Part shown: piece by piece, positions 8,064 through 18,964 of the stretch
Layout of the letters: each line of letters opens with the position of its first letter
How positions within the stretch are numbered: the stretch's first letter is position 1
Source: Nitrosomonas sp. Is79A3
GTDB lineage: Bacteria; Pseudomonadota; Gammaproteobacteria; Burkholderiales; Nitrosomonadaceae
DNA: 64,000 nt
Direction: 5' to 3'
Assembly: GCF_000219585.1 (NCBI RefSeq)
Contig: NC_015731.1
Location: 3,348,001-3,412,000, forward strand
Notes under the pieces: model-generated
The model's input: only the letters and a program-made list of their open reading frames with translations
Databases searched by the model: none
What the model was told of the DNA's origin: nothing
Position numbers and translations under genes: made by a program

Positions 8064-8513
8064 CTAGAACGGGATATCATCATCCATATCATCAAATCCA
8101 CCTGCACTCTTAGCTGAAGAAGAGCGGTTAGGAGCAGAATTTACTTCTTCATGATCAGGTGACTCAAAGCTACCGCTTCCTGATCGATTGCCCAACATTT
8201 TCATGTCGCTTGCAATAATATCCGTCGTATAACGTTCTACACCATTTTTATCAGTCCATTTCCGGGTTTCCAGCCTGCCCTCTATATACACAGGGCGGCC
8301 TTTCTTTAAGTATTCCCCCGCAATTTCTGCGAGCTTGCGATAAAAGGTTACGCGATGCCATTCAGTCTTTTCCTGTTTCTCACCATTCTTGTCTTTCCAG
8401 GTATCTGTCGTTGCCAATGTAATATTCGTTACCGCATCACCATTTGACATGTAACGAGTTTCCGGGTCTTTTCCCAAGTTACCAATGAGTATAACTTTAT
8501 TGACTGATGCCAT
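8064..8513 (-). CDS. ssb: Single-stranded DNA-binding protein
   Basis: The 149-residue protein has the OB-fold start [16 protein letters not shown] and the [25 protein letters not shown] core. A disordered linker leads to the acidic tail DDMDDDIPF that docks replication and repair proteins. It coats single-stranded DNA as a tetramer during replication, recombination and repair. The ATG follows directly on the MFS stop (TAAATG), and its ribosome binding site, GGAG, lies inside the last MFS codons. The two genes are therefore translationally coupled. The uvrA-MFS-ssb neighbourhood is common in betaproteobacteria. Confidence 0.97.
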   Translation of the reverse strand: MASVNKVILIGNLGKDPETRYMSNGDAVTNITLATTDTWKDKNGEKQEKTEWHRVTFYRKLAEIAGEYLKKGRPVYIEGRLETRKWTDKNGVERYTTDIIASDMKMLGNRSGSGSFESPDHEEVNSAPNRSSSAKSAGGFDDMDDDIPF

Positions 8514-9899
8514 TTATGTCTCCTTCCCTAGCAATTTAATCACTTTCTCTTCATCAAAACCTTTCATGTCAACTTTCAAATAGGCCACTCTCTCGTTGAC
8601 CAGCACCAATGCTTCATGCACACCGGGTATTGCTGCAAGTGCACGTGACAGTTCTATTGATTTATTCGAATCCATTTCTTGCACATGATACATTCTGGAA
8701 CGCACTGCGGCCGGAGCTTTCATCGTTACAGCAAGTATCAACCATACGACGAGTAGTAATCCGCAAAAAGTGTATAACGCGTAGCTTCCAAAATTTCCAA
8801 ATAAGTACCCCCCTACTGCCGCGCCTACAAAAGCACCTAGGAACTGGGTACTACTGTAAATTCCTATTGCAGTTCCTTTTGCACCAACCGGTGCGATCTT
8901 TGAGATCAATGATGGCAAGCTGGCTTCCAGCAAATTGAATGCTGTGAAAAAAACTAATAACGCAATCGCTGTACCCCAAATAGAATCGAAGGCAATTGCC
9001 AGCAATACCTGTCCGATCAACAATAAAGCAATCGCTGCAATAAATACAAATTTTAACTGAGCCTTTTTCTCGGCATAGATAATCGCCGGGATGATTAATA
9101 CAATCGACAAAAGTAAAACGGGTAAATAAATCTGCCAATGATCATTTGCTTCCATCCCCGCTTGCCGCAAAGTGAGCGGCACAACCAGCCATAGTCCCAT
9201 CAAAGTAGCGTGAAGAGCAAAAATACCATAGTTTAAACGCAACAACTGTGTATCACGCAACACACTGCCAAAACTTGCAGCCGATGCTTCCGTGTCAGAA
9301 TGAAAACGACTGATCTGCGGATCTGGAATTATTTTCTTCACTACGATCATGGCCAGAAGCGCCAATACGCCTGTCATAGCAAAAATTCCCGGCACGCCAA
9401 TCCATTGATTCAGAACAGGGGCAACAATCAAAGAAATGGCAAAAACAGTGCCAATGGTCATACCGATAGTCGCCATTGCTTTGGTACGATGTTCTTCGCG
9501 TGTGAGATCCGCAGCAAGCGCCATCACCGCAGCCGAAATTGCGCCAGCACCTTGAATAACGCGACCCAGTATCACCCAGTAAATATCTATCGCAAGGGCA
9601 GCGATCAGACTGCCAATTGCAAATAAGATCAGACCCAAATAAATAACAGGCTTACGTCCGATACGATCAGACAACCAACCGAAAGGAATCTGCAAAATGG
9701 CTTGAGTTAAACCATAAGCCCCTAGTGCAATACCAATCAGTGTATAGTCATTTCCGCCAGGCAAATCCTCAGCATAAAAAGCAAATACCGGCAGAATGAT
9801 AAATAATCCAAACATCCGCAAACCATAAACGCCGGCCAAACCGATGGTCGCACGCAGCTCTGCTGGGGACATTTTTTCAGAAGAAGATGAAGCAGACAT
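8514..9899 (-). CDS. MFS transporter, YajR-like with C-terminal ferredoxin-fold domain
   Basis: This 461-residue permease has 12 hydrophobic segments. The loop 2-3 motif [13 protein letters not shown] is a classic MFS motif A, and a second conserved region reads [21 protein letters not shown]. After the last helix (about residue 390) comes a soluble domain of about 65 residues ([28 protein letters not shown]), like the YAM domain of E. coli YajR. The substrate is unknown; YajR relatives are presumed proton-driven exporters. The gene is divergent from uvrA and directly upstream of ssb. Confidence 0.88.
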   Translation of the reverse strand: MSASSSSEKMSPAELRATIGLAGVYGLRMFGLFIILPVFAFYAEDLPGGNDYTLIGIALGAYGLTQAILQIPFGWLSDRIGRKPVIYLGLILFAIGSLIAALAIDIYWVILGRVIQGAGAISAAVMALAADLTREEHRTKAMATIGMTIGTVFAISLIVAPVLNQWIGVPGIFAMTGVLALLAMIVVKKIIPDPQISRFHSDTEASAASFGSVLRDTQLLRLNYGIFALHATLMGLWLVVPLTLRQAGMEANDHWQIYLPVLLLSIVLIIPAIIYAEKKAQLKFVFIAAIALLLIGQVLLAIAFDSIWGTAIALLVFFTAFNLLEASLPSLISKIAPVGAKGTAIGIYSSTQFLGAFVGAAVGGYLFGNFGSYALYTFCGLLLVVWLILAVTMKAPAAVRSRMYHVQEMDSNKSIELSRALAAIPGVHEALVLVNERVAYLKVDMKGFDEEKVIKLLGKET

Positions 9900-9907
9900 G
9901 AATCAGG

Positions 9908-9937
9908 TTGTGATATTCCCAAAAAGTTGGGTATATT
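9908..9937 (+). promoter_or_regulatory. Candidate uvrA promoter
   Basis: TTGTGA (9908-9913) and TATATT (9932-9937) are 18 bp apart in the 66-bp gap between the MFS gene and uvrA. No LexA-type CTG-N10-CAG box is visible here, so SOS control of uvrA is not supported by this sequence. Confidence 0.35.
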
Positions 9938-9965
9938 AGCAGGTTGACTCATACATAGATAGCTA

Positions 9966-12785
9966 ATGGAATCCATAAAAATACGCGGTGCGCGCACCCA
10001 CAATCTGAAAAACATCAGTCTCGATCTGCCACGTAACAAACTTGTTGTCATCACTGGGCTATCCGGATCAGGCAAATCCTCACTCGCGTTCGATACACTC
10101 TATGCTGAGGGCCAACGCCGCTATGTGGAATCACTTTCAGCTTATGCGAGGCAATTCCTTCAGCTCATGGAAAAACCCGATGTGGATTTGATCGAAGGCC
10201 TTTCTCCGGCAATCGCCATAGAACAAAAGGCAACCTCACATAACCCCCGCTCGACAGTAGGGACCGTCACTGAAATCCATGATTATTTGCGTTTGCTGTT
10301 TGCCCGTGTCGGTGATCCGCATTGTCCAGAACACAACATTATCTTGACAGCACAAAGCGTCTCGCAAATGGTCGATCATGTGCTGCAACTCCCGCTTGAT
10401 ACGCGTTTAATGATTCTTTCACCATTAATCGTTGAACGCAAAGGCGAGCAAGCTGAATTATTTGATGAATTACGTGCACAAGGATTTGTGCGCTTACGGA
10501 TTGACGGGGAAGTGTATGAAATTGATGCATTGCCCAAACTACAGAAAAACCAAAAGCACACAATTGAAGTTGTCATTGATCGCTTGAAAGTTTCCCCCGA
10601 CGCAAAACAACGCCTCGCTGAATCATTTGAAGTGGCATTACGCCATTCCGAAGGCCGCGCTTTAGCGGTTGAAATGGACACTGGCGCTGAACACCTTTTT
10701 TCTGCCAAGTTTAGCTGCCCCGTGTGTAGTTATTCCCTATCCGAATTAGAACCCAGATTATTTTCATTCAATAATCCGTTGGGTGCCTGTAATAAATGCG
10801 ATGGTCTGGGACAAATCACTTTCTTTGATCCCGCGCGCGTAGTAGCCTTCCCGCATCTCTCACTGGCTGCTGGTGCGGTAAAAAATTGGGATAGGCGCAA
10901 TCAATTTTACTTTCAACTATTAACAGCACTCTCAAAACATTATGAGTTCGATCTGGAAACCCCATTTGAGAATCTGGATGAGCCTATTCGTAATATCATT
11001 CTGCATGGTTCCGGTAAAGAAAAAATACATTTTTCCTATTTAACAGAAGGTGGCCGCAAGCACCAGGAAACGCATGCTTTTGAAGGCATTATTCCCAATC
11101 TGACACGTCGCTATAAGGAAACGGAATCCCAGACGGTTCGTGAGGAGCTGGCAAAATATCTCAACGCGCAAACTTGCCCGGAATGCCACGGTACCCGCTT
11201 ATGCCAGGCTGCTCGCCATGTGCATGTTGCCGGACAAGCGATTTACGAAATCAGTGCTTTCCCGTTGAAAAAGGCCAAGCTGTTTTTTGATCAAATTGAA
11301 TTAACGGGTCACAAACACGCAATTGCCGAGCGTATCGTCAAGGAAATTTCCAGCCGCGTGCAATTTCTCAATAATGTGGGACTGGATTACTTATCCCTGG
11401 ATCGTTCTGCTGACACGCTGTCGGGCGGTGAATCGCAGCGCATACGGCTTGCCAGTCAAATCGGCTCGGGCTTGACTGGTGTCATGTACGTTTTGGATGA
11501 ACCCTCCATCGGATTGCATCAACGTGATAATGGACGCCTCCTGGATACACTTAAAAATCTGCGTGATCTGGGTAATAGCGTCATTGTGGTTGAGCATGAT
11601 CAAGATGCCATACAGATTGCGGATTATGTGGTCGACATGGGGCCTGGTGCTGGAGAGCATGGCGGCTTCGTTGTCGCGCAAGGTAATCCGCAAGCTATCC
11701 AGGAAAACAATGATTCCCTGACGGGCAAATACTTATCTGGCAAATTATCGATCCCAATACCGGAAAAACGTCACGCCCCCAATCCAGAGCGAGTACTCCG
11801 AATTGATGGCGCATCCGGTAACAATCTTAAAAATGTCACACTTAACCTGCCAGTAGGATTATTCGTCTGCGTCACAGGCGTTTCGGGATCCGGCAAGTCT
11901 ACGCTTATCAATGAAACGCTGCATCGTGCGGTCGCCCGGCACCTTTACGCCAGTAATGCCGAGCCCGCGCCTTATCAACAAATTGACGGTTTAGCTTTTT
12001 TCGATAAAGTAATCAATATGGATCAAAGTCCCATCGGACGCACACCGCGCTCCAATCCGGCAACTTACACCGGATTGTTTACCCCCATCCGGGAATTGTT
12101 TGCCGGGGTGCCACAGGCACGAGAACGGGGCTATGCACCCGGCCGCTTTTCTTTCAATGTCAAAGGCGGGCGATGCGAAGCTTGTCAAGGCGATGGCGTA
12201 ATTAAAGTGGAAATGCATTTCCTGCCGGATATTTATGTTACCTGTGACGTATGCCACGGCCGGCGATATAACCGGGAAACGCTGGAAATTCAGTATAAGG
12301 GTAAAAATATCAATGAAATTCTGCAAATGACTGTGGAGAAAGCAGCCGAATTTTTTACCCCCGTACCCGTAGTCGCGCGAAAATTACAAACACTTCTGGA
12401 AGTCGGTCTCGGCTATATTACTCTGGGACAGTCTGCCACGACACTCTCCGGCGGTGAAGCACAACGGGTAAAACTATCATTGGAACTGTCCAAACGTGAT
12501 ACGGGACGCACTCTGTATATTCTAGATGAACCCACAACCGGCTTGCATTTCCAGGATATTGATCTGCTGCTAAAAGTTTTACACAGATTGCGTGATCATG
12601 GGAATACCGTGGTGGTAATTGAGCACAATCTGGATGTCATCAAAACGGCCGACTGGATTATTGATTTAGGCCCGGAGGGTGGCGACGGTGGCGGGTGTAT
12701 CATCGCAGAAGGCACACCCGAAGCAATTGCGGTCAATACAAACAGTTTCACAGGCCATTACCTGCAATCTATGCTAACAAAATGA
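9966..12785 (+). CDS. uvrA: UvrABC excinuclease subunit A
   Basis: The 939-residue protein is a full-length UvrA, the damage-recognition ATPase of nucleotide excision repair. It has two ABC ATPase modules. Walker A motifs are GLSGSGKSS (31-39) and GVSGSGKST (near 638). The signature regions [12 protein letters not shown] and [12 protein letters not shown] precede [10 protein letters not shown] and [10 protein letters not shown]. Zinc modules with CxxC pairs are present (CPVC...CNKC and CEAC...CDVC). It has the CxxC sets and insertion domain expected. The stop overlaps the ATG of the next gene by four bases. No good Shine-Dalgarno sequence precedes the ATG. Confidence 0.98.
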   Translation: MESIKIRGARTHNLKNISLDLPRNKLVVITGLSGSGKSSLAFDTLYAEGQRRYVESLSAYARQFLQLMEKPDVDLIEGLSPAIAIEQKATSHNPRSTVGTVTEIHDYLRLLFARVGDPHCPEHNIILTAQSVSQMVDHVLQLPLDTRLMILSPLIVERKGEQAELFDELRAQGFVRLRIDGEVYEIDALPKLQKNQKHTIEVVIDRLKVSPDAKQRLAESFEVALRHSEGRALAVEMDTGAEHLFSAKFSCPVCSYSLSELEPRLFSFNNPLGACNKCDGLGQITFFDPARVVAFPHLSLAAGAVKNWDRRNQFYFQLLTALSKHYEFDLETPFENLDEPIRNIILHGSGKEKIHFSYLTEGGRKHQETHAFEGIIPNLTRRYKETESQTVREELAKYLNAQTCPECHGTRLCQAARHVHVAGQAIYEISAFPLKKAKLFFDQIELTGHKHAIAERIVKEISSRVQFLNNVGLDYLSLDRSADTLSGGESQRIRLASQIGSGLTGVMYVLDEPSIGLHQRDNGRLLDTLKNLRDLGNSVIVVEHDQDAIQIADYVVDMGPGAGEHGGFVVAQGNPQAIQENNDSLTGKYLSGKLSIPIPEKRHAPNPERVLRIDGASGNNLKNVTLNLPVGLFVCVTGVSGSGKSTLINETLHRAVARHLYASNAEPAPYQQIDGLAFFDKVINMDQSPIGRTPRSNPATYTGLFTPIRELFAGVPQARERGYAPGRFSFNVKGGRCEACQGDGVIKVEMHFLPDIYVTCDVCHGRRYNRETLEIQYKGKNINEILQMTVEKAAEFFTPVPVVARKLQTLLEVGLGYITLGQSATTLSGGEAQRVKLSLELSKRDTGRTLYILDEPTTGLHFQDIDLLLKVLHRLRDHGNTVVVIEHNLDVIKTADWIIDLGPEGGDGGGCIIAEGTPEAIAVNTNSFTGHYLQSMLTK

Positions 12786-14053
12786 ATCCGTGCAGCTATT
12801 TACTAGGAAGTTTTTCAATCGCAGTTAAAGCTGCCGATCCGGCTCACATCGTACCGCAACATCTGCCCAGCCCCCCTAAAGGCCGCACGCTCGTTGTCGG
12901 TGCTGGCAAAGCGGCCGCTGCTATGGCGTTAGCGATTGAAAACGCCTGGCCGTCTTCTGTTCAACTGGACGGTTTAGTGGTTACGCGTTATGGGCATAAA
13001 TTACCCACCCAAAGGATCAAGGTAATTGAGGCCGGTCATCCGATTCCCGATGAAAATGGAGAACAGGCAGCACGAGAAATTTTGGCTGCGGTGAAAGCGT
13101 TAAAATCTGATGATCTATTACTCTGTTTGTTCAGTGGCGGAGGATCCAGCCTACTTTCTCTGCCGGTCGACGGTATCTCATTACAAGAACTTAAAGAAGT
13201 CACCCATCAGTTACTATGGTGTGGAGCCCGTATTCAGGAAATCAATACCGTCCGCAAACACTTGTCTGCTATTCAGGGCGGAAGGCTTGCTGCAGCTTGC
13301 AAAGCCCCCATACTGGCATTAATTATTTCTGATGTTACCGGCGATGAAGCGACACATATTGCTTCTGGCCCTTGTTCACCCGATCCGAGTACTTTTTCTG
13401 ATGCGCTTGCAGTACTCGATCAGTACCATCTGAATGTACCGCCATCGGTTAGGAGAATTTTACTTGAAGGCAAAGTACATGCAACCAGTGAAACTCCTAA
13501 ACCCGGTTCCCCTATTTTCACTCGTGTTGAAAATAAAATTATTGCCAGCGCCAATCAATCACTGCTTGCATCAGCAAATTATTTTCAAGGACTCAAAATA
13601 GCTACATTGATCTTAGGTGATACAGTGACCGGAGAATCGCGGGAGATTGCTAAAAGTTATGCGGCACTGGCGAGGGAGATCCGCATACATCCACAATTGT
13701 TAAAAGCACCCATTGCACTTTTATCGGGCGGTGAAACGACCGTCACCATCAAAGGCAATGGCTGCGGAGGCCGTAATTCTGAGTTCTTATTATCGCTGCT
13801 GATTGAGCTTGATGGCCTTAAGGACACTTATGCACTTGCCTGTGATACGGATGGACTGGATGGCACTGAGAATAATGCCGGAGCGCTCATCTCACCCGAT
13901 TCATTAGTTCGTGCAAGACAACTTGGATTGAATGCTGCATCATTTTTAATCAATAACGATGCCTATACCTTTTTTGAGCAGCTAAACGATTTAGTGATTA
14001 CTGGACCAACTTATACCAATGTTAATGATTACCGCGCCATCCTTATTCTTTAG
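12782..14053 (+). CDS. Glycerate 2-kinase (MOFRL family)
   Basis: I take the ATG at 12782, which overlaps the uvrA stop (ATGA) and gives 423 residues, normal for the family. The protein has the glycine-rich [12 protein letters not shown], the [12 protein letters not shown] motif, [18 protein letters not shown] and the MOFRL C-terminal part ([15 protein letters not shown]). Enzymes of this family (GckA/TtuD) phosphorylate glycerate to 2-phosphoglycerate; some were named hydroxypyruvate reductases in older work. In an autotroph it could return photorespiratory glycerate to central metabolism. Coupling to uvrA is probably only organisational. Confidence 0.9.
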   Translation: MNPCSYLLGSFSIAVKAADPAHIVPQHLPSPPKGRTLVVGAGKAAAAMALAIENAWPSSVQLDGLVVTRYGHKLPTQRIKVIEAGHPIPDENGEQAAREILAAVKALKSDDLLLCLFSGGGSSLLSLPVDGISLQELKEVTHQLLWCGARIQEINTVRKHLSAIQGGRLAAACKAPILALIISDVTGDEATHIASGPCSPDPSTFSDALAVLDQYHLNVPPSVRRILLEGKVHATSETPKPGSPIFTRVENKIIASANQSLLASANYFQGLKIATLILGDTVTGESREIAKSYAALAREIRIHPQLLKAPIALLSGGETTVTIKGNGCGGRNSEFLLSLLIELDGLKDTYALACDTDGLDGTENNAGALISPDSLVRARQLGLNAASFLINNDAYTFFEQLNDLVITGPTYTNVNDYRAILIL

Positions 14054-14615
14054 TCGAACACGCTCGACCATCAAAATCAGTTTTCTGATTCCGGTCAATC
14101 TGTATTGATGATAATACTAATCCCTGCTGATACCACCTTTTAATCACATATTCATAAAATTCCTGGTTCGTTGATAACTTAACAATCGAGACCATTTTTT
14201 TACCACGCTCTGTTAGCAATACGTGCCCCAACTCCAGAAAATTATTTCCATCGTTCTGGAAACCTATTTTTGTCGGCCTTCCACTATAAAATAATCGCGT
14301 ATGCTTACCCAACCCTTTTTTAACAAATCCGTGGACATCAAATACAATTAAGTCGATTTCTTCGAGATATTTTAATTTTGATAGCGTAAGCCCATGTTTC
14401 GTATAAACTTCATTTTCCACATCAAAAATAAGTGGCAATGGGTCCCCTTGAATCCATAAAAATTGACACAACGTTTCAAAACTGCGGCTGTCTTCTGGAT
14501 TCAAATTAACTTGAATTTTTGAATCATTTCCACGAAGAAAATTTTCTGATCGGGTTAGTTTGGAAGTAATAAATTGCAAAAATTCTGTCAATAAATTACC
14601 CATTTTCATATTCAA
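14043..14615 (-). CDS. Hypothetical protein, weak DUF2806/TIGR03899-like C-terminus
   Basis: This 190-residue cytoplasmic protein has no signal or transmembrane segment. The C-terminal half has the pattern LGHVLLTERGKKMVSIVKL, then TNQEFYEYVIKRWYQQG. This resembles the end of DUF2806/TIGR03899 proteins, where an LTxxGxxL motif closes a helical domain. The N-terminal part (FETLCQFLWIQGDPLP) is unassigned. It starts one base after the stop of the membrane protein gene at 14617-15063, so the two form an operon. Its 3' end overlaps the convergent glycerate kinase gene by 11 bp. Function is unknown. Confidence 0.6.
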   Translation of the reverse strand: MNMKMGNLLTEFLQFITSKLTRSENFLRGNDSKIQVNLNPEDSRSFETLCQFLWIQGDPLPLIFDVENEVYTKHGLTLSKLKYLEEIDLIVFDVHGFVKKGLGKHTRLFYSGRPTKIGFQNDGNNFLELGHVLLTERGKKMVSIVKLSTNQEFYEYVIKRWYQQGLVLSSIQIDRNQKTDFDGRACSTKE

Positions 14616-14616
14616 A

Positions 14617-15063
14617 TTATTCTTCGGATTTCTCTTCCATTTTCTTAGAACTCTTCTCAGTAACTTGAGACTCCGTTACAACTGACTCTTTCTGTGCATC
14701 CTCTTTAATCTCGCTTGTCTGCGTATCAGTTTTATCTTTCGATTTCGAACCCTCTTTTATCTTGCGGGATTTGATTTCCTTATTAATCTCGGCAAGAAAT
14801 GTAATATTATCTTTGCGTTGTTTTTCACTCTTATACCAAGATGCACACGTAATTGCTCCCATAGTTATCAATATGATGCTCATCACATCAACGCCATCTA
14901 AAAAGATAAATGCAACTCCCGTAGAAATGGCAAATGCGCCTAAGAATGCAGTGAATAACCATAATTTTGAGCCGGAGCCTAGATTATTATTTCGTTTGTT
15001 CCAGGCTTCGAGATTATCGCGCGTGGTAACCAACTCATCATCCGTCCATTTTTTCATACTCAT
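14617..15063 (-). CDS. Hypothetical two-helix membrane protein with charged C-terminal tail
   Basis: The start chosen is the ATG at 15063 (MSMKKWTDDEL), because AGGAGG lies about ten bases upstream. A longer frame from 15111 lacks such support. The 148-residue product has a soluble N-terminus, two hydrophobic helices (about 32-70; LWLFTAFLGAFAISTGVAF and MSIILITMGAITCASW) and a Lys/Glu/Ser-rich tail of about 60 residues with probable coiled-coil character. It is coupled to the DUF2806-like gene. I do not recognise a family; a membrane anchor for the partner is possible. Confidence 0.6.
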   Translation of the reverse strand: MSMKKWTDDELVTTRDNLEAWNKRNNNLGSGSKLWLFTAFLGAFAISTGVAFIFLDGVDVMSIILITMGAITCASWYKSEKQRKDNITFLAEINKEIKSRKIKEGSKSKDKTDTQTSEIKEDAQKESVVTESQVTEKSSKKMEEKSEE

Positions 15064-15162
15064 AACTACCAAGCCTCCTTTAGAATCCATCGGCATTTCT
15101 TGAGATATCAATTTACAACAAGAAAATAATCAACAAGGCTTATTATATTTCTTTCCAGCAAT

Positions 15163-15190
15163 AAAAAAGGCACCAATTGGTGCCTTTTTT
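15163..15190. terminator. Strong bidirectional terminator after the porin gene
   Basis: GGCACC-AATT-GGTGCC forms a perfect stem flanked by A6 and T6 tracts, so it can work on both strands. It ends porin transcription and shields the gene pair at 14043-15063. Confidence 0.9.
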
Positions 15191-15206
15191 ACGAGATCAA
15201 CCTTTT

Positions 15207-16418
15207 TTAGAAGTTGTGACGCATACCCACTGTGTAGGTATTGCTATCTTTAAATATAGCGTTTCTATCGTCAACCATGGCACGCTGATAACCGCCAAAC
15301 AGGCTTGAACGCTTGCTTAGATTATGAATTGCACCGACTGTGAAACTACTTACTTCACGTTTCGCTGGACCACCAGCCAATCCATGGGCATTTGTCATAC
15401 CGCCTTGAGCGATAAGACTGGTATTGCCAAAGTCATACTGACCACCTGCAAACCAAATATTACCATCACCACCCAAATTCATTGCTGAATTACATTGTCC
15501 GCGTGAGTCAATTGCACCTGTTGCTGGATTACCTAACGCAGCAGCATTGGTACAAGTTGCTGCGCCCACTGCATTGTTAATATTTTCGTACTGACCGCTG
15601 AGCTTAAAGTTTTGGAAACTCCACATTGCACCACCACGCCAGACGTGTTCGTTGTTAACTAAAGCTGGATAACCCGCATTACCTGTTCTTTGCCGGGTAC
15701 TGATATTATCGCGAGAATAACCACCAAACACACCTAAATTATGCCCTGCGACTTGCGCTTCGTACTTACCTGCAACTTGGAAGTCCCACTCACCATCTTC
15801 ACCGCCGGAATTGGATTGACTTCCAGCGTAACTTCCCGATGAAGCAATAACATTTGCTGGGTCTAATCTATTAGAGTCACCTGGCATTAGCAAACCTGAA
15901 AAGCTGAAACCTTCAACTTTTGGTGAATCGTAACGCGCAGCACTGTTTACAAAGCCATTAGCACCTGATCCCAAGCCATTGGCTCCAGCACTCATAGTAC
16001 CGCCACTGCCCGAAGCTTGAAGAGTTGTGTATGCAAATGGATCAATGGTCATACCACCGGCAAAATCTTTAAATGGAGATTGAACACGGCCAAATTTCAA
16101 TTCACCCCAGCTATCGTTAGCCAACGCAACCCAACGTTCCCGAGCAATACCCAAAGCGCCACTACCTGTGCTAAAGCCATACTCAACATGCGCTTTTGCT
16201 TTCAATCCGCCACCCAGATTCTCGGTAACGTGCATACCCCATCTTGAACGGCCTGTATCATCGCCGATATGTGCTTGGCTGCTTTGACCATCACGATTGA
16301 CTGTAGCATATTCAGCCTGAACACTACCAAAGAGTGTTACATTTGTTCCTTGTGCTGACGCAACCATTGGAGCTGCAAGTGCACCGGCTACTGCCAACGA
16401 AATAAGTTTCTTCTTCAT
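15207..16418 (-). CDS. General Gram-negative porin
   Basis: The 403-residue protein begins with a signal peptide (MKKKLISLAVAGALAAPMVASA, cleavage near residue 22). A betaproteobacterial porin barrel follows: VTLFGSVQAEYATV at the start, ENLGGGLKAKAHVEYGF, WGELKFGRVQSPF, and a final strand YTVGMRHNF ending in Phe, the signal for BAM insertion. It should form a trimeric 16-stranded diffusion channel in the outer membrane. AAGGAG precedes the ATG. It stands alone, with a structured leader upstream and a strong terminator downstream. Confidence 0.95.
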   Translation of the reverse strand: MKKKLISLAVAGALAAPMVASAQGTNVTLFGSVQAEYATVNRDGQSSQAHIGDDTGRSRWGMHVTENLGGGLKAKAHVEYGFSTGSGALGIARERWVALANDSWGELKFGRVQSPFKDFAGGMTIDPFAYTTLQASGSGGTMSAGANGLGSGANGFVNSAARYDSPKVEGFSFSGLLMPGDSNRLDPANVIASSGSYAGSQSNSGGEDGEWDFQVAGKYEAQVAGHNLGVFGGYSRDNISTRQRTGNAGYPALVNNEHVWRGGAMWSFQNFKLSGQYENINNAVGAATCTNAAALGNPATGAIDSRGQCNSAMNLGGDGNIWFAGGQYDFGNTSLIAQGGMTNAHGLAGGPAKREVSSFTVGAIHNLSKRSSLFGGYQRAMVDDRNAIFKDSNTYTVGMRHNF

Positions 16419-17257
16419 ACGGAAGTTCTCCTTTAATGTTAAAACGACTGGGGCCGTCCTATTGTTGCCCTACTACACTCCGGTGGAATGCACCCCGCTT
16501 GTTCGGACCTCCCGAATCAGGAGGTTTGATTGGATTGTGCCCAACACAGAAGCACTCTGCAAGAAAAACGAGTAAATTTTGCAAATTAAATAACAAATCT
16601 GTTGTATCCAAGCAACATCATTGTTGTTTTTCTGACTATAATTTGTATTAATTATTCATTCCAGATGTAATCTATATTTCCTCAATCCCTTTAAATATCA
16701 GCAAGCACTCAATAATTTCACGCATTGCAATTTATGAAAAAAAGAGATAAATGGAGCGAATCCAGTTTTTCTTCCTCACTTAAAATTAACAAGCTTTTTA
16801 TTCACAAGAAATGTATATGATTCTGACGATTCTTGTGCTCTACGCAAGTCTTAATAATTACTCAATAAGAAATCAGGATATTGATTTATCGTGATTTATT
16901 TTCTTCCACCTCACACAATTTTGGAACAATGTAGACACCCAATCCTTCAGATTTAATTCCGGTTTATGTAATTTTCTTTGTGTCACCGCACTCGTACCAT
17001 ATCTTCTGCTCCTATTAGGCTCCACTAATCATAGGATTCTTTCTTTTATGGCATGGCCATATGAGCCGCGCCGTGAGCACATAATACGATCACCATAGGT
17101 TGCGTATCTTGTATACTAATTAAAAGATGAGTTTGATGCATACGTATTCCAGTTAAATCTTTGCAGATATACCTCTTTTTCTCGCTTTCAATCAGAAAAT
17201 TTCAGTTATTATTTTGTTTATCTCTCTACAACTAGCCCCACATTGCAAGGTAAGCTT
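16419..17257. other. Long intergenic region with the porin leader
   Basis: The part next to the porin (16419-16570, read on the minus strand) has a structured leader, with CCTCC-TGATTC-GGGAGG as its clearest hairpin and a purine-rich ribosome binding site. A leader of this length on an outer-membrane porin could be a target for small RNA control; this is inference. From about 16680 to 17257 I see only A+T-rich sequence, with no convincing gene or terminator. Confidence 0.4.
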
Positions 17258-18250
17258 ATGCTTAGAATTCTTCTTCTAATTATTATTGCCATAATTAATT
17301 TAATTGGTGTTTCTTCTATTCGAGCCGAAACTTGGACACTTCCACCCCCAGATATTGACATTTTTGGTCAGATACGCACCACTCATGCCAGTAGTGCAGA
17401 AACGTTACTAGATATAGCGCGCCAATACGATATCGGTCAGATAGAGATTTTGTTGGCTAACCCTAATGTTGATCGATGGCTGCCTGAAGATGGTGCGAAA
17501 GTTATCTTGCCAACCCGCTATATTATTCCTCACGCTGAGCGTAAGGATCTGGTACTTAATTTACCCGAAATGAGGATTTATTACTTTCCAGAACCTAAAA
17601 AAGGGGAGAAACCCATGATTATTACACACCCGGTAGGGATCGGCAGGATGGACTGGGTAACGCCATTGGGAATTTCCAAAATAGTCGAGAAAAAGAAAGA
17701 TCCTACGTGGATACCTCCAAAATCCCTCCAGATGGACAGGATAGCAAATGGCGAGCAACCCTATCCAAACATAGTGCCACCTGGCCCTACCAATCCACTC
17801 GGCCGACATGCCATGCGCTTGGGCATCGGCAGTGGCAGCTACCTCATACATGGGACTATCAAACCATTCGGCGTTGGAATGCGCGTCTCAGCTGGATGTG
17901 TTCGGATGTATCCAGAGGACATCGAAGCGCTCTTTGATAAAGTTCCAGTAGGCACGCAAATACAAATTGTTAACCAACCTATTAAGCTCGGCTGGTTACT
18001 CGATTCGCTTTTTATTGAACTCCATCCACCGCTGGAAGAAGATGAAGGAAAATATACCAACTACAAACAAATAGTCATAGCTGCGATTAATGATTTTCTG
18101 GAACTAAAGAGCAGCAAGAAAAATATTCCCGCAGATTTTGAAATAGACCAAGAGGCCCTAAAGCAAGCGATAATGGAAAAAAGCGGTATACCCGTTCTAA
18201 TATCACGCTCACGTACTCAGACACAATTTCATACACTGAATAACAACTAA
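17258..18250 (+). CDS. L,D-transpeptidase (ErfK/YbiS-like, YkuD domain)
   Basis: The start chosen is the ATG at 17258 (AAGG upstream), not the TTG 15 bases earlier; it gives 330 residues. A signal peptide (LILLLIIIAIINLIG region, cleaved after RAE or nearby) is followed by a LysM-like segment (ETLLDIARQYDIG...LANPNV). The YkuD catalytic domain has HGTIKPFGVGMRVSAGCVRM, with the catalytic Cys in SAGC. These periplasmic enzymes make 3-3 crosslinks or attach the Lpp C-terminal lysine to peptidoglycan. An Lpp-like gene ending in Lys lies convergently 105 bp away, a plausible substrate. Confidence 0.92.
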   Translation: MLRILLLIIIAIINLIGVSSIRAETWTLPPPDIDIFGQIRTTHASSAETLLDIARQYDIGQIEILLANPNVDRWLPEDGAKVILPTRYIIPHAERKDLVLNLPEMRIYYFPEPKKGEKPMIITHPVGIGRMDWVTPLGISKIVEKKKDPTWIPPKSLQMDRIANGEQPYPNIVPPGPTNPLGRHAMRLGIGSGSYLIHGTIKPFGVGMRVSAGCVRMYPEDIEALFDKVPVGTQIQIVNQPIKLGWLLDSLFIELHPPLEEDEGKYTNYKQIVIAAINDFLELKSSKKNIPADFEIDQEALKQAIMEKSGIPVLISRSRTQTQFHTLNNN

Positions 18251-18277
18251 TTCCAGAAAAGAGAAAAAAATATTCAT

Positions 18278-18307
18278 AAAAAAACCCCTCTGATGAGGGG
18301 TTTTTTT
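18278..18307. terminator. Bidirectional terminator between L,D-transpeptidase and lipoprotein genes
   Basis: CCCCTC-TGAT-GAGGGG is a perfect 6-bp GC-rich stem flanked by A7 and T7 tracts. It serves both convergent genes. Confidence 0.93.
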
Positions 18308-18354
18308 ATGAATACAATAACTTGCTATACTATACTTGTTTTTTTACTTTGTTA

Positions 18355-18645
18355 TTACTTATGCATCGCTTTCTTAAACATACGATCAATTTTTGATTCC
18401 GTATCCATTGAACGTCTGTTTGCTTCCTCTGCAATACGTACTGCATCATTTGCTTTGGCGTTAGCAGCATCTGCTGCTGCTTTAGCGGCAGATGCATCGG
18501 CTTTAGCAGCTGCTATATCAGCGCTGAGTTTGTTTTGATGTTCTTCTAATTGACCTGTGGTTGCACAGCCCGTTAGTCCAATAAAAGCACCTGCTATTGC
18601 TGCCAGTGTTAGCATACGAACTGGATGCTGGATTTTCTCTCTCAT
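18355..18645 (-). CDS. Lpp/OprI-like outer-membrane lipoprotein
   Basis: The 96-residue protein has a lipoprotein signal peptide with lipobox LTGC (Cys27). It then has an alanine-rich heptad region (KADASAAKAAADAANAKAND) that would form a trimeric alanine-zipper coiled coil, as in Lpp and OprI. The last residues are AMHK. A C-terminal lysine is the residue that L,D-transpeptidases join to peptidoglycan in Lpp. GAGGAG lies upstream of the ATG. The product probably tethers the outer membrane to the wall. The similarity is by pattern rather than close identity. Confidence 0.85.
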   Translation of the reverse strand: MREKIQHPVRMLTLAAIAGAFIGLTGCATTGQLEEHQNKLSADIAAAKADASAAKAAADAANAKANDAVRIAEEANRRSMDTESKIDRMFKKAMHK

Positions 18646-18964
18646 TCCGATCTCCTCAGTTGTTTATTCTATTCAAAACGCACAATCATCCACCACTTTA
18701 CTAGCTACTGATACCTAAATATCAGCAACGCACCGGAATCTTATCTGATTTTTTCTGCAAAATAAATGGATTGCATGACAAATTTACAAAGCACCCAGCT
18801 ATAAAAGCCACAAACAATCGGTTAAGTAACTAATAAAGCAACACATTTTTTCTATAAACTTCAATTCAAGTAATTAACAACACTAGAGTTTAGAGCGAAC
18901 CCATCAGTTCAAGCTGGTAATTTTCAGCTTGAATCTGTTGATTGCTTCACTAATTTTCTTTGCA

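Noticed and set aside
9901-9965. LexA box in the uvrA promoter
   Set aside because: No CTG-N10-CAG palindrome is present in the 66-bp divergent region.
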